Origin: Homoserinimonas sp044769865
GTDB taxonomy: Bacteria > Actinomycetota > Actinomycetes > Actinomycetales > Microbacteriaceae
DNA: 64,000 nucleotides
NCBI RefSeq assembly: GCF_044769865.1
Contig: NZ_JBIZWA010000001.1
Location: forward strand, 1,426,001-1,490,000
Direction of reading: 5' to 3'
Of the stretch, positions 35,563-44,521 are shown piece after piece (position 1 is the first letter of the stretch; each line of letters starts with the position of its first letter). The position numbers and the translations under genes were made by a program. The notes beneath the pieces are model-generated. The model had not been told where the DNA came from and ran no database searches. It saw only the letters and a program-made list of their open reading frames with translations.

Positions 35563-36344
35563 CGGGACACCTGATCGAAGTCCGGGCTGCGCTTCTCGAG
35601 GAATGCGGCGATGCCCTCTGCGGCTTCGGCGCTGCCGGTGGCGATCGCGCCGAGATTCGCCTCCAGTGCGAGGCCGTGCGCGTCGGCGGTAGCCGTGCGC
35701 ATGGCGCTCAGGATGGCGGACTGGGCCCGCGGGCCCTTGCTTGCGATCGTCTCCGCGACACCAAGCGCCGTGGGGAGGAGCTCCTCGGGGGCGACGGGTG
35801 GCAGCGGGGTGAGGCCGAGTTCGTAGGCGCGCTCAGCCAGGATGCGATCGCCGGTGAGCATCGCGTAGGCGGCGGACGCGCGTCCGATCGCACGGGGGAG
35901 GCGCTGCGTGCCGCCGTAGCCCGGGATCAGGCCGAGCCCGGATTCGGGCAGGCCGAGTGACGCGTTGGTGGCGAGCACGGGAAACGTCGACGCGAGCACG
36001 AGTTCGAAGCCGCCGCCAAGCGCCAAGCCATTCACCGCCGCGATGACCGGGATCGGGCAGGACTCGACCGTGTTCATCACGCGCTGCCCGGCGCTCAGTC
36101 GTTCCTGGGCAGTGACGGCGTCGAGCCCCGCGAACTCGTCGAGGTCCGCCCCCGCGCTGAAGGCGCGGGGGCCCGAGCCCGTCAGGACGACGGCGCGCAT
36201 GCCGTCGCCGACCGCCTCCGTCGTGAGCTCGGAGAGCCGTGCGAGCACGGAGCTGTTGAGCGCGTTGTAGACGTTCGGGCGGTTGATTGTCAGCACCCTG
36301 ACTGCGCCTCGCGTCTCAGCAAGGACGACCTCTTCATTGGCCAT
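35559..36344 (-). CDS. Enoyl-CoA hydratase/isomerase family protein
   Basis: 261 residues with the crotonase oxyanion-hole segments FSAGADLDEF (residues 62-71) and NGLALGGGFELVLAS, and the PESGLGLIPGYGGTQRLPR motif containing the typical Glu. Consistent with hydration of an enoyl-CoA made by the dehydrogenase downstream. The start at MANEEVV has SD AGAGGA 10 bp upstream and overlaps the CaiB stop by 11 bp. Confidence 0.93.
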   Translation of the reverse strand: MANEEVVLAETRGAVRVLTINRPNVYNALNSSVLARLSELTTEAVGDGMRAVVLTGSGPRAFSAGADLDEFAGLDAVTAQERLSAGQRVMNTVESCPIPVIAAVNGLALGGGFELVLASTFPVLATNASLGLPESGLGLIPGYGGTQRLPRAIGRASAAYAMLTGDRILAERAYELGLTPLPPVAPEELLPTALGVAETIASKGPRAQSAILSAMRTATADAHGLALEANLGAIATGSAEAAEGIAAFLEKRSPDFDQVSR

Positions 36345-37599
36345 CTGTGGCATTTCCTCTCGAGTCGACGGGCGGCGCGCCCACGGTGCCGGCCTCGGTG
36401 AGCGAGCCGATCTCATCGGGGCTCAGGCCCAGCTCGGCGAGCACGTCGACCGAGTCTGCGCCGAGCTGCGGGAAGCGCTCATTGCGCGGTTGGGGGATGG
36501 AACGGAGACGGAACGGACTGCGCACCCCATTGAGCCCGGGCGTCCCGGGTACTGGCAGCACGCTGTCGCGGGCGACGACCTGCGGGTCGGCCACCACTTC
36601 ACCGAGCGACTGCACGAGGGATGTTGGCACGCCGGCGCCAGCGAGCAGCGACGTCCATTCCAGCGCTGGGCGGGTCACGAGCACGGTTGCAATCTGTTCC
36701 GTGATGCGTGCCCGATCACGGCGTCGCCCGTCGTTGGTCGCGAGCGCGGGATCCGCTGCGAGTTGATCGAGCCCGATGGCGGTGCAGAACCGTCGCCACA
36801 TTGCATCGTTGCCGATTGCGACGACGATCTCCCGGTCGGCCGTGGGAAAGGTCTGGTAGACCGCGAGCACCGAGTCCGTGCCACCGCTGGGCGCAGGCTC
36901 CGGGTCGCCGGCGAGGAACGACGCGATGCGGGGCGCCATGAGCGCGAGATCGGAGTCGAGCAGCGATACGTCAATGATCTCGCCGACGCCCTCCGCCCGC
37001 TGGCGAACGACCGCGGCGCTGATGGCGAGGGCTGCGCACATCCCCGTGACGATGTCAGACAGGGCCGTCGACACCCGCTGGGGCGAGCCACCTTTCGCGC
37101 CCGTGACCGACATGAGTCCGGAGCGCGCCTGCGCGGCGAGATCATACCCGGGCTGGTCGCGCGCTGGTCCGTCGATTCCGAATCCCGACATCGCGCAGTA
37201 GATCAGGTGTGGGTGGCGATCGAGCACGGCCTCAGGGACGAGACCCAGACGCTCGAGCTTGGACGGCAGCACGTTCTGGATGAAGACGTCGGCCGACGCG
37301 AGCAGCCGATCCAGCACGTCGCGGCCAGCGGGGGAAGCCACGTCGAGGGCGATCGAGCGCTTATTCCGGTTAGCGGATGCGAACCATGCGGATTCCCCAT
37401 CGACGAACGGCGGTCCCCAGGTGCGGGCGTCGTCGCCCGTGCGGGGGCGCTCCACCTTGACGACATCCGCGCCGAGGTCGGCGAGGTACATCGCGGCGGT
37501 CGGGCCCGCATACGACGTCGACATGTCGATCACGCGCAGCCCGGCGAGCGGGCCTGGGTGGCCGCCCCGAGGCGTGCCAGCCGGAGGGGTCGAGGTCAT
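36334..37599 (-). CDS. CaiB/BaiF (family III) CoA-transferase
   Basis: 421 residues. Hallmarks are GLRVIDMSTSYAGPTAAMYLADLGADVVKVERP at the N-terminus (only parts quoted), NRNKRSIALDV, and the C-terminal GVRSPFRL segment. Family III enzymes move CoA between a CoA thioester and a free acid; here the likely role is activation of the catabolic substrate or an intermediate acid. Overlaps the enoyl-CoA hydratase by 11 bp; 16 bp after the CMD gene. Confidence 0.9.
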   Translation of the reverse strand: MTSTPPAGTPRGGHPGPLAGLRVIDMSTSYAGPTAAMYLADLGADVVKVERPRTGDDARTWGPPFVDGESAWFASANRNKRSIALDVASPAGRDVLDRLLASADVFIQNVLPSKLERLGLVPEAVLDRHPHLIYCAMSGFGIDGPARDQPGYDLAAQARSGLMSVTGAKGGSPQRVSTALSDIVTGMCAALAISAAVVRQRAEGVGEIIDVSLLDSDLALMAPRIASFLAGDPEPAPSGGTDSVLAVYQTFPTADREIVVAIGNDAMWRRFCTAIGLDQLAADPALATNDGRRRDRARITEQIATVLVTRPALEWTSLLAGAGVPTSLVQSLGEVVADPQVVARDSVLPVPGTPGLNGVRSPFRLRSIPQPRNERFPQLGADSVDVLAELGLSPDEIGSLTEAGTVGAPPVDSRGNATDGQ

Positions 37600-37615
37600 C
37601 TTCCGCTACTCCCGG

Positions 37616-38053
37616 TCACTCGGGGTCGGGCGGGATGACGGAGCCGTCTCCGAAGACCTCGATCGCCACCCGGTAAGCGGCATTCGCGTTCGGCACGCCG
37701 GCGTAGATTGCCGACTGCAGGATGATCTCGCGGATCTCTTCGACGCTGAGGCCGTTGCGGTATGCGGCGACGAGATGCATCTTCAGCTCGGCGTGGTGCC
37801 CACCCGTGATAAGTGACGACAGCACCACGACCGAGCGGGTACGACGGTCGAGCTGCGGCCGCGACCAGACCTCGCCCCACGCGACGCGGGTGATGAAGTC
37901 CTGAAAGTCCTCGGTGAGCCAGGTCGTCTTCTCGATCGCGCGGTCGACGTGACCGTCTGAGAGCACGCTGCGCCGCACGGCGAAGCCCTGGGCGCGCCGC
38001 TCATCGTCGCTGAGGTGAGGCTCGTTGGGGCCGTGGGAGTCGGGACTCGTCAT
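37616..38053 (-). CDS. Carboxymuconolactone decarboxylase family protein
   Basis: 145 residues with the CMD layout: WLTEDFQDFITRVAWGEVWSRPQLDRRTRSVVVLSSLITGGHHAELKMHLVAAYRNGLS... (partial), then IREIILQSAIYAGVPNANAAYRVA. The His in HHAELKMH and the Glu nearby match PcaC 4-carboxymuconolactone decarboxylases. No protocatechuate branch genes (pcaGH, pcaB) are in the window, so the substrate may be another lactone or the protein may have an AhpD-like role. Confidence 0.85.
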   Translation of the reverse strand: MTSPDSHGPNEPHLSDDERRAQGFAVRRSVLSDGHVDRAIEKTTWLTEDFQDFITRVAWGEVWSRPQLDRRTRSVVVLSSLITGGHHAELKMHLVAAYRNGLSVEEIREIILQSAIYAGVPNANAAYRVAIEVFGDGSVIPPDPE

Positions 38054-38065
38054 CTGCTTCTCCAG

Positions 38066-39280
38066 TCAGTTGAGGCGTTCGAGGATGACCGCCATGCCCT
38101 GGCCGCCGCCGACGCAGAGCGTGGCAAGACCGAGGGTCTGGTCGCGGGTGCGCAGGCCGTTGAGCATGGTCGACAGCAGGCGGATGCCGGTCGCACCGTA
38201 GGGGTGGCCGAGCGCGATTGAGCCGCCGAAGGGGTTGAGCTGCGTGTCGATATCGATGCCGAGCTGCGCCGCAGAGGGCAGCACCTGGGCGGCGAAGGCC
38301 TCATTGATCTCGACGATGTCCATGTCGCCGATCGTCATGCCGGCACGCTGGAGCGCGCGGCGGGACGACTCCACGGGGCCGAGCCCCATGATCTCCGGCG
38401 ACAGCCCGCTCACGGCGGTTGAGACGATCCGCGCGAGCGGGGTCAGCCCACGCTCCCGCGCGAAGTCCGCCGAGACGACCACGGCGGCCGAGGCGCCGTC
38501 GTTGAACGGGCTGCAGTTGCCCGCGGTCACGGTGCCCTTCGGGCTGAATGCGGGGGCCAGCGCGGCGAGTCCTTCGGCGGTCGTGCCGGGACGGATGCAG
38601 TCGTCGGCGTCGAACACCGTTCCATCCGGGCGGGTAATCGGGATGATCTCCCGGTCGAAGAAACCACTGCGCGCCGACTCTGCTGCGAGGGTTTGGGAAC
38701 GGAGGGCGTAGGCATCCTGCATTTCCCGCGTCGTGCCGGTGAGGCGCGCGACATGTTCTGCGGTCAGCCCCATGCCGAATCCGAGGGTCATCGAACCGTC
38801 GGGGGCCAAGCCCTCATCACGGGGATCGGACCAGGTGCGACCCTCGGCGATGAGTGCCGCGGTGCGGTCAGTGCCGCCCAGACGCTCGCCAGGCTGGGGG
38901 TCGAGGGAGGGAAAACGGGTGGTGGACTCGACCCCACCGATGAGGAAGGCGTCGCCCTCGCCGGCGGCGATCGCGTGGAAGGCCATCCGTGTGGCCTGGA
39001 GGGATGACGCGCAGAAGCGGGTGACCGTCGCCCCCGGCAGGTGGTCCATGCCGAGCGAGACGGCGATCACCCGGGCGAGGTTGAAGCCCTGCTCACCGCT
39101 GGGCTCGGAGCATCCGAGGATAAAGTCCTCGAGGTCGCCGTGGTCAATGCCCGGGACGCGCTCAAGCACACCCGATACGACCTGCCCCGCGAGTTCATCC
39201 GCCCGCACATCGACGAGTCCGCCCTTGCGGGCGCGCGCAATCGGGGAACGCCCGATCGCGACGATGACAGCTTCGGTCAT
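38066..39280 (-). CDS. Thiolase family protein (acetyl-CoA/3-oxoadipyl-CoA thiolase-like)
   Basis: 404 residues. Nucleophile Cys90 (FCASSLQA), the NEAFAAQVLP motif, GHPYGATG with its His, and the second catalytic Cys in CVGGGQGMA. Length and motifs fit degradative thiolases. Plausible last step: thiolysis of the 3-ketoacyl-CoA produced by the neighbouring dehydrogenases, or of 3-oxoadipyl-CoA formed from maleylacetate. 22 bp downstream of the VOC dioxygenase. Confidence 0.92.
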   Translation of the reverse strand: MTEAVIVAIGRSPIARARKGGLVDVRADELAGQVVSGVLERVPGIDHGDLEDFILGCSEPSGEQGFNLARVIAVSLGMDHLPGATVTRFCASSLQATRMAFHAIAAGEGDAFLIGGVESTTRFPSLDPQPGERLGGTDRTAALIAEGRTWSDPRDEGLAPDGSMTLGFGMGLTAEHVARLTGTTREMQDAYALRSQTLAAESARSGFFDREIIPITRPDGTVFDADDCIRPGTTAEGLAALAPAFSPKGTVTAGNCSPFNDGASAAVVVSADFARERGLTPLARIVSTAVSGLSPEIMGLGPVESSRRALQRAGMTIGDMDIVEINEAFAAQVLPSAAQLGIDIDTQLNPFGGSIALGHPYGATGIRLLSTMLNGLRTRDQTLGLATLCVGGGQGMAVILERLN

Positions 39281-39302
39281 GTCAGTTCCTCCTGGGTCGC
39301 GA

Positions 39303-40178
39303 TCAGCGAGTGGTCGGGGCGAAGCCGTACTGGAGCATCTCGGGAATCTGGCCGTCCCACTGGTTGATCCAGCTCAGGTCCTCGGGGTCCCAGTACTTCA
39401 CGCCGCGCTCGGGGTCGTAGATCTGCTCCATGTCGGCGTAGACCTCGACAATCCCGCCCGCAGGCTCGAGGTAGTAGGCGGCGATATTGTGGCCAGCGCC
39501 GTGACGTACGGGGCCCCACACGAGGCGCGATCCAGCACGGATGAGGCGGTCGCCGAGGCGGCCAAGATCGGCGATGCTCTGCACCTGCCAGGCGTGGTGG
39601 TGCAGGGCCACATCATCGCGCTTCATGATCGCGATGCCGTGGTGGTCGGCGTTGCAGCGCAGGAAGAACGCGATGTCTTCACCGATCTGGTCTGACACCT
39701 TGAGGTCGAACACGTCGATCAGGAAGTCGCGGTAGGTGATCGAGTCGCGCACCTTGAGGTTGATGTGCCCGAAGCGGTCGACATTCGTGAAGCCGACGCG
39801 AATGTCGTAGCGGTCGGCCTCCTGGTAGACGTTCCAGGTGTAGCCCTCGTGGTCGACGAACGCGAAGCCAGCCTCGGCATGGGTTTCGAACGGGTTCTCG
39901 GTGATGACCTTGAAACCGCGCCGTGCAACCTTCTCCCGGACGGCTGCGAGCTCCTCACCGTTTGGAACCAGGACCCCCATGTGGTCGGTGCCGTTCTCAT
40001 CCGACTGGGTGTAGACGATTTCGTGGTGCGTCTCCTGGGCGGCGAGATACGCCTTGGTGCTCGTGGCCTCCGTTACCCGCAGGCCGAGAAAATTCTCCGC
40101 GTACTCGATGGACGCCTTGAGGTCCGTCGTTCGCAGCGACACATACCCGAGCTCTGAAACCGTTCCCTTAGCAACCAT
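39303..40178 (-). CDS. VOC-family extradiol dioxygenase (catechol 2,3-dioxygenase type)
   Basis: 291-residue two-domain VOC protein. Candidate Fe(II) ligands follow the type I extradiol pattern: His138 (RFGHIN), one of His193-195 (LHHHAW) and Glu245 (IVEVYAD). The duplicated betaalphabetabetabeta modules and length fit BphC/HsaC-like enzymes. First gene of the ten-gene minus-strand operon, preceded by the operator at 40219-40231. Its presence alongside an intradiol dioxygenase suggests two different ring-cleavage substrates. Confidence 0.87.
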   Translation of the reverse strand: MVAKGTVSELGYVSLRTTDLKASIEYAENFLGLRVTEATSTKAYLAAQETHHEIVYTQSDENGTDHMGVLVPNGEELAAVREKVARRGFKVITENPFETHAEAGFAFVDHEGYTWNVYQEADRYDIRVGFTNVDRFGHINLKVRDSITYRDFLIDVFDLKVSDQIGEDIAFFLRCNADHHGIAIMKRDDVALHHHAWQVQSIADLGRLGDRLIRAGSRLVWGPVRHGAGHNIAAYYLEPAGGIVEVYADMEQIYDPERGVKYWDPEDLSWINQWDGQIPEMLQYGFAPTTR

Positions 40179-40218
40179 GGAAGGCCCACCTCCTTGTAGG
40201 ACTATTCGAATGAAGTCT

Positions 40219-40231
40219 AATGTCCGACAAT
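40219..40231. promoter_or_regulatory. GntR/FCD operator candidate upstream of the ten-gene operon
   Basis: AATGTCCGACAAT, centred at 40225, is the best-matching copy of the motif. It is 41 bp upstream of the dioxygenase that heads the 30797-40178 operon. Confidence 0.65.
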
Positions 40232-40277
40232 CTAGCAGAGTGCTTCTGGTGACGCGACATTCGTCTCACGGCGGCTG

Positions 40278-42251
40278 TCAGTCGCGGCGTTCGGCGCCGA
40301 GTCGTGCGAACAGGTCCAACGCATCGGGGTCATCGACGGCATCCCGGCTCACGACCTCCTCAGGGCGGGCGCCCTGCAGGATCCGCTTGATCGGCACCTC
40401 GAGCTTCTTGCCGGTGCGCGTGTGAGGGATGGCAGGCACCGCGATGATCTCGTCGGGCACATGGCGAGGCGAGGTTGCGGTGCGAATCGCAGATGCGAGT
40501 TGCGCGCGCCGGGCGTCGTCGAGCTCGACTCCGTGCGACAGCACGACGAAGAGCGGCATCCAATACCCGCCGTCGGGCTGCTCGACGCCAACGATCAGCG
40601 ACTCGACGATCCCGGGCTGGCGCTCGACCACGTCGTAGATGTCTCCGCTGCCAAGGCGCACGCCGTAGCGGTTCAGCGTGGCATCCGACCTGCCGTGGAT
40701 CACCACCGAACCCCGATCGGTGATGGTGGCCCAGTCGCCGTGCCGCCACACGCCGGGAAACCGGTCGAAGTAGGCGTTGTGGTACTTCGCGCCGTCGGGA
40801 TCGTTCCAGAGGTGCAGCGGCATGCTCGGCATCGGCTTGGTCACGACGAGCTCGCCAACCTCGCCCGTGACCGGGTTGCCGTCTGGATCCCACGTCGCCA
40901 CAGCCATCCCCAGCGCGCGTGCCGGAAGCTCGCCGGGCCAGATCGGTTTGTTCGCCGCTCCGCTCGCCAGCGCGGAGCAGATGTCCGTGCCACCCGACAT
41001 CGAGACGAGCGGCACCTCGGAGCCGAGTTGCGAGGCCAGCCAGGCGAACGCGCTCGGCGGCACCGGCGACCCGGTGGCCCCCACCATGCGCAGGTGCGGG
41101 ACCGGGGGGATGGTGTAGCCGGCGCGCTCACTCGCCTGCAGATACCCGGGGCTCGTGCCGAGGATCGTCACGTCGTGCTCGGCCGCGATGTCCCACAGGC
41201 GGCCGGCCTCGGGGAAGGTCGGGTTTCCGTCGTACGTCACGATCGATGCGCCCAGCAGCAGCGCGTTGGCGACGAAGTTCCACATCATCCAGTTGGGCGA
41301 GGTGTACCAGAACATGCGGTCGTCTGCTGTCATGTCCATCTGGAGCCCGAGGTTCTTCTGCGCGTCGAGCGTGATGCCACCGTGACCATGCACGATGCCC
41401 TTGGGGATGCCGGTGGTGCCTGATGAGAACAGCACCCACAGCGGGTGATCGAAGGGCACCTGCAGGGGCGCGAGCGGCGCGGCATCCATCGGGGTGAGCG
41501 CCTCCGACCAGGTCGTTGTGGAGCGGCCGTAGTCGAGCCGCTCCAGGCCGGCGTGCTCGATGTGCACGACCTCCTGCACGCTGGGCAGCAGGCGAGCGAG
41601 TTCCACGGCCTGATCGCGGCGGTCGAACGAGCGACCGTTGAACGAGTATCCGTCGCAGGCGACGAGCAGCACCGGCTCGAGCTGTGCCAGGCGCTTCGCC
41701 GCAGCATCCGCCGCGTAGTCGGGCGCGCAGCACGACCAGACCGCCCCGAGGGAGGCCGCCGCGAGAAAGGCGATGATTCCGGCGGAGCAGTGGGGGATGT
41801 AGCCCGCCACCCGGTCACCCGCGGAGACCCCGAGTCGGCGGAAGGTCGCGGCGACCGCGGCGACCCGGCGCTCGAGTTCGCCCCAGGAGACGTGCTCGGT
41901 GCGCCCGTCCTCGACGATCTCGATGATCGCGATTCGCTCGGGATCACGGTCGCGGAAGACGTTGTCGACGTAGTTGAGCTCGGCGCCGGCGAACCACCGC
42001 GCTCCCGGCATCCGCACCGAGTCGAGGATGGTGTGCGCCGGCATTGACGCGCGCACCTCGAAGAAGTCCCAGACCTCGGCCCAGAATTCTGGAAGGTTGT
42101 CGACCGACCACTGCCACAGCGCGTCGTAGTCCGGCAGGCGCACCTCGTGTCGCTCCTCAACCTGTCGCGTGAAGGCGGCAATCCGGCTGCGCGCTGCGGT
42201 CGACGCGTCCGGTGTCCATGCGGGCACAGGTCGGGAATCGGGTTCAGTCAT
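40278..42251 (-). CDS. Acetoacetyl-CoA synthetase-like acyl-CoA ligase
   Basis: 657-residue adenylate-forming ligase of the acetoacetate-CoA ligase family. Motifs: the AMP-binding P-loop VLFSSGTTGIPKGIVHGHGG, YTSPNWMMWN typical of AacS, and the C-terminal KLEVPIKRIL with the acyl-adenylation Lys. The start MTEPDSRPVPAW is used; the longer in-frame N-terminus overlaps the divergent promoter. May activate acetoacetate, or in this context a substrate-derived keto acid. Own transcript, reading away from the SDR at 42404. Confidence 0.9.
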   Translation of the reverse strand: MTEPDSRPVPAWTPDASTAARSRIAAFTRQVEERHEVRLPDYDALWQWSVDNLPEFWAEVWDFFEVRASMPAHTILDSVRMPGARWFAGAELNYVDNVFRDRDPERIAIIEIVEDGRTEHVSWGELERRVAAVAATFRRLGVSAGDRVAGYIPHCSAGIIAFLAAASLGAVWSCCAPDYAADAAAKRLAQLEPVLLVACDGYSFNGRSFDRRDQAVELARLLPSVQEVVHIEHAGLERLDYGRSTTTWSEALTPMDAAPLAPLQVPFDHPLWVLFSSGTTGIPKGIVHGHGGITLDAQKNLGLQMDMTADDRMFWYTSPNWMMWNFVANALLLGASIVTYDGNPTFPEAGRLWDIAAEHDVTILGTSPGYLQASERAGYTIPPVPHLRMVGATGSPVPPSAFAWLASQLGSEVPLVSMSGGTDICSALASGAANKPIWPGELPARALGMAVATWDPDGNPVTGEVGELVVTKPMPSMPLHLWNDPDGAKYHNAYFDRFPGVWRHGDWATITDRGSVVIHGRSDATLNRYGVRLGSGDIYDVVERQPGIVESLIVGVEQPDGGYWMPLFVVLSHGVELDDARRAQLASAIRTATSPRHVPDEIIAVPAIPHTRTGKKLEVPIKRILQGARPEEVVSRDAVDDPDALDLFARLGAERRD

Positions 42252-42347
42252 GGAGGCTCTCCGCTTCTTTGCTCTTCGGGCGCCGATGCCCGCGTGCCGG
42301 TGGCTTGACATTCGGTGTCTCAAATGTCGAAACTAGCGCAATAGGAA

Positions 42348-42360
42348 AATATCCGACCAT
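42348..42360. promoter_or_regulatory. GntR/FCD operator candidate (ligase / SDR divergent promoter)
   Basis: ATATCCGACCATA, centred at 42354, a weaker copy of the cluster motif between the divergent AacS-like ligase and the SDR. Confidence 0.45.
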
Positions 42361-42364
42361 AGCC

Positions 42365-42386
42365 CACGTGTCAGCGCTGACATGTG
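42365..42386. promoter_or_regulatory. 22-bp imperfect palindrome next to the SDR ribosome binding site
   Basis: CACGTGTCAGC (42365-42375) is followed directly by its inverted complement GCTGACATGTG (10 of 11 positions paired), ending 2 bp before the SD AAAAGGAGG. It differs from the 13-bp operator motif, so it may bind another factor or form an mRNA hairpin over the SD. Confidence 0.5.
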
Positions 42387-42403
42387 ACCAAAAGGAGGCG
42401 CGG

Positions 42404-43177
42404 ATGCGCAACACCACCGCGGACGGTTCACTCAACGGAAAGGTCGCCCTCGTCACCGGCGCCGGTCGGGGACTCGGACTTGCCATCACTCGCGCCCTGC
42501 TGGACGCCGGGGCCGACGTCGTCGTAGCTGGCCGTAACGGGGCCGCTCTCGATGCCGTCGTCAAGGAAGCGAGCTCACGAGCACAGCGCGCGTTCGCCCA
42601 GGTCGTAGATGTCGCCTCAGAGGAATCGGTCGACGCTCTCGTCTCCGCGGCGCTCGCCGAGTTCGGTCGCATCGACATCCTCGTGAACAACGCGGGAGTG
42701 CTCAGCACCGTGCCGTTCCTCGAGCAGGACGCGGGGGACTGGGATCGGATCATCTCCACCAACCTCGGCGGCACCTTCCTGGTGACGCGTGCAGTCGGCC
42801 GCCACATGGTCGAGCAGGGCGGCGGCAAGGTGATCAACATGGCCTCCAACTTCGCGCTCAATGGCGTGCCGCATCACGCCGCATACTCGGCGTCGAAGGC
42901 CGGCGTCATCGCCCTCACGAAGTCGCTCGCGGTCGAATGGGCGCGGTACGGCATCCAGGTCAACGCCCTCGCGCCCGGGTACTTCACGAGCGACATCAAC
43001 GCGGAACTCCGCGCGGATGACGAAACTCTCGCCAAGGTCCTGAAGACCGTGCCGTCTCGCCGGATGGGCGACCCCGACATCGAGCTGGCACCCTGGGTGC
43101 TCGCCCTGGCCGGCCCGCAGTCCGGATACATGACCGGCGAGGTCATCGTCCTCGACGGTGGCATGACCGCCCAGTGA
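42404..43177 (+). CDS. SDR-family oxidoreductase (FabG-like)
   Basis: 257 residues with cofactor motif VTGAGRGLGLAITRALL, NNAG (LVNNAGVLS), catalytic Ser/Tyr/Lys (NMASNFALNG, YSASKAGVIAL) and C-terminal VIVLDGGMTAQ. Typical classical SDR; it may oxidise a cyclic or benzylic alcohol made by the VAO or hydroxylase enzymes. SD AAAAGGAGG precedes the ATG. Followed 26 bp later by the group D monooxygenase, with which it is probably co-transcribed. Confidence 0.9.
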   Translation: MRNTTADGSLNGKVALVTGAGRGLGLAITRALLDAGADVVVAGRNGAALDAVVKEASSRAQRAFAQVVDVASEESVDALVSAALAEFGRIDILVNNAGVLSTVPFLEQDAGDWDRIISTNLGGTFLVTRAVGRHMVEQGGGKVINMASNFALNGVPHHAAYSASKAGVIALTKSLAVEWARYGIQVNALAPGYFTSDINAELRADDETLAKVLKTVPSRRMGDPDIELAPWVLALAGPQSGYMTGEVIVLDGGMTAQ

Positions 43178-43203
43178 TCCGCGAACCCAACAGGAGCCCG
43201 AAC

Positions 43204-44448
43204 ATGCCCGAAGACAGCGTTGCAATGCTGGCGGCCGACCCCGCTACCGAGCTACCGCTCAAGACCGCCCTTGACAGTGCCGAACGGCTCCGCCCCGAGC
43301 TGGTGCGCGACCAGGCCGACGTCGAGGTGCGCACGACCTACTCGCCGGAGCGTCACCGGCAGTTCCAGGAGGCCGGTTTCTACCGGCTTCTCATCCCGCG
43401 CATGTACGGCGGCTACGCCTACGACATGCCCAGCTTCCTGAAGGTCATGGGCTCGGTCGCCCGCGGCTGCATGTCGACGGGATGGTGCCTCACGCTTGGC
43501 GCCAGTCACGCGCTGCTCGTGAGCTCGCTGTGGGGCAAGGAGGCGCAGGACGAGATCTTCGCCGACGGCCACGTCGTCATCCCCTCCACCGCACGACCGG
43601 GCGGCCCGGCCACGCGCAACGGGGACGGCACCTGGACCCTCAACACGACGCATCCGTATTCCTCGGGCAGCCCGTATTCGACCCACTACCTCGGGCAGGC
43701 GTTCGAGTACGACGAGCAGGGCAAGCCCAAGCAGCAGATGTTCTTCATCGCGCCGCGCGACCGCTACGAGATCCTCGATGACTGGGGGCGCACGCTCGGG
43801 CTGAAGGGCAGCGGCTCGAACACGATCGTGTTCAAGGATGCGGTCATTCCCGAGCGCTATGTGCTCGAGCAGACCATGCAGGTCGACCTGCGCACCGCCA
43901 ACACCTCACCGGGATTCGAGCTGCACGGCAACCCGATGCACCTGGCCCCAGGCCAAGGCTTCTTCGGGCTGGACCTCGCGACGGTCTTTCTCGGCGGAGC
44001 CTTCGGCGCGCTCGATGAGTACGAGCGGCTACTGCACGACCGCAAGACCGCGGGAGACGCGGGTCGCCCGCCCGCAGCGCGGCTCTACGACCAGGACTAC
44101 CAGCGCTGGTACGGCCTGGCGACCGTGAAGCTCAACGCTGCGCAGGGCATCGTGAACGACGCTGCCGAGCGCTGGATGGAGATCTGCCACCGCGCCGCGG
44201 CCGGCGGGGAGCCATTCACCACGGCCGAGGACATGATGATCAACATGATGTGCCGCGAAGCAACGCGCCTTGCCTGGGACACGGTCCAGGAGACGATCTA
44301 CCGCACCGCAGGCTCCAGTGCTGCCGTGAATGGTGAACGGCTCGAGCGGTCCTACCGCGACCTCTCCCAAGCCTGGGGCCACGTCACCATGGTCATCGAA
44401 GACACCATGGCGCGTGCGTGGACCAAGCTGCACCTCGGCGTCTCATGA
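43204..44448 (+). CDS. Group D flavin-dependent monooxygenase oxygenase component (HsaA-like)
   Basis: 414 residues with the acyl-CoA dehydrogenase fold. Sequence hallmarks of the two-component HsaA/HpaH-type oxygenases: RQFQEAGFYRLLIPRMYGGY, the GCMSTGWCLTLGASHALLVS flavin region and LGLKGSGSNTIVFKDAVIPE. No acyl-CoA dehydrogenase catalytic Glu is seen at the C-terminus. It needs free reduced flavin, which the flavin reductase at 47517 could supply. SD AGGAG precedes the ATG. Confidence 0.87.
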   Translation: MPEDSVAMLAADPATELPLKTALDSAERLRPELVRDQADVEVRTTYSPERHRQFQEAGFYRLLIPRMYGGYAYDMPSFLKVMGSVARGCMSTGWCLTLGASHALLVSSLWGKEAQDEIFADGHVVIPSTARPGGPATRNGDGTWTLNTTHPYSSGSPYSTHYLGQAFEYDEQGKPKQQMFFIAPRDRYEILDDWGRTLGLKGSGSNTIVFKDAVIPERYVLEQTMQVDLRTANTSPGFELHGNPMHLAPGQGFFGLDLATVFLGGAFGALDEYERLLHDRKTAGDAGRPPAARLYDQDYQRWYGLATVKLNAAQGIVNDAAERWMEICHRAAAGGEPFTTAEDMMINMMCREATRLAWDTVQETIYRTAGSSAAVNGERLERSYRDLSQAWGHVTMVIEDTMARAWTKLHLGVS

Positions 44449-44473
44449 GCCGAGCCGACTGAGGCTGCACATA

Positions 44474-44513
44474 CGAAAGCGGGGTCCCGGAGCAATCCAG
44501 GACCCCGCTTTCG
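44474..44513. terminator. Bidirectional terminator
   Basis: Perfect 14-bp stem CGAAAGCGGGGTCC / GGACCCCGCTTTCG with a 12-base loop between the convergent HsaA-like and FAH-family genes. Confidence 0.9.
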
Positions 44514-44521
44514 TGCTGGGA

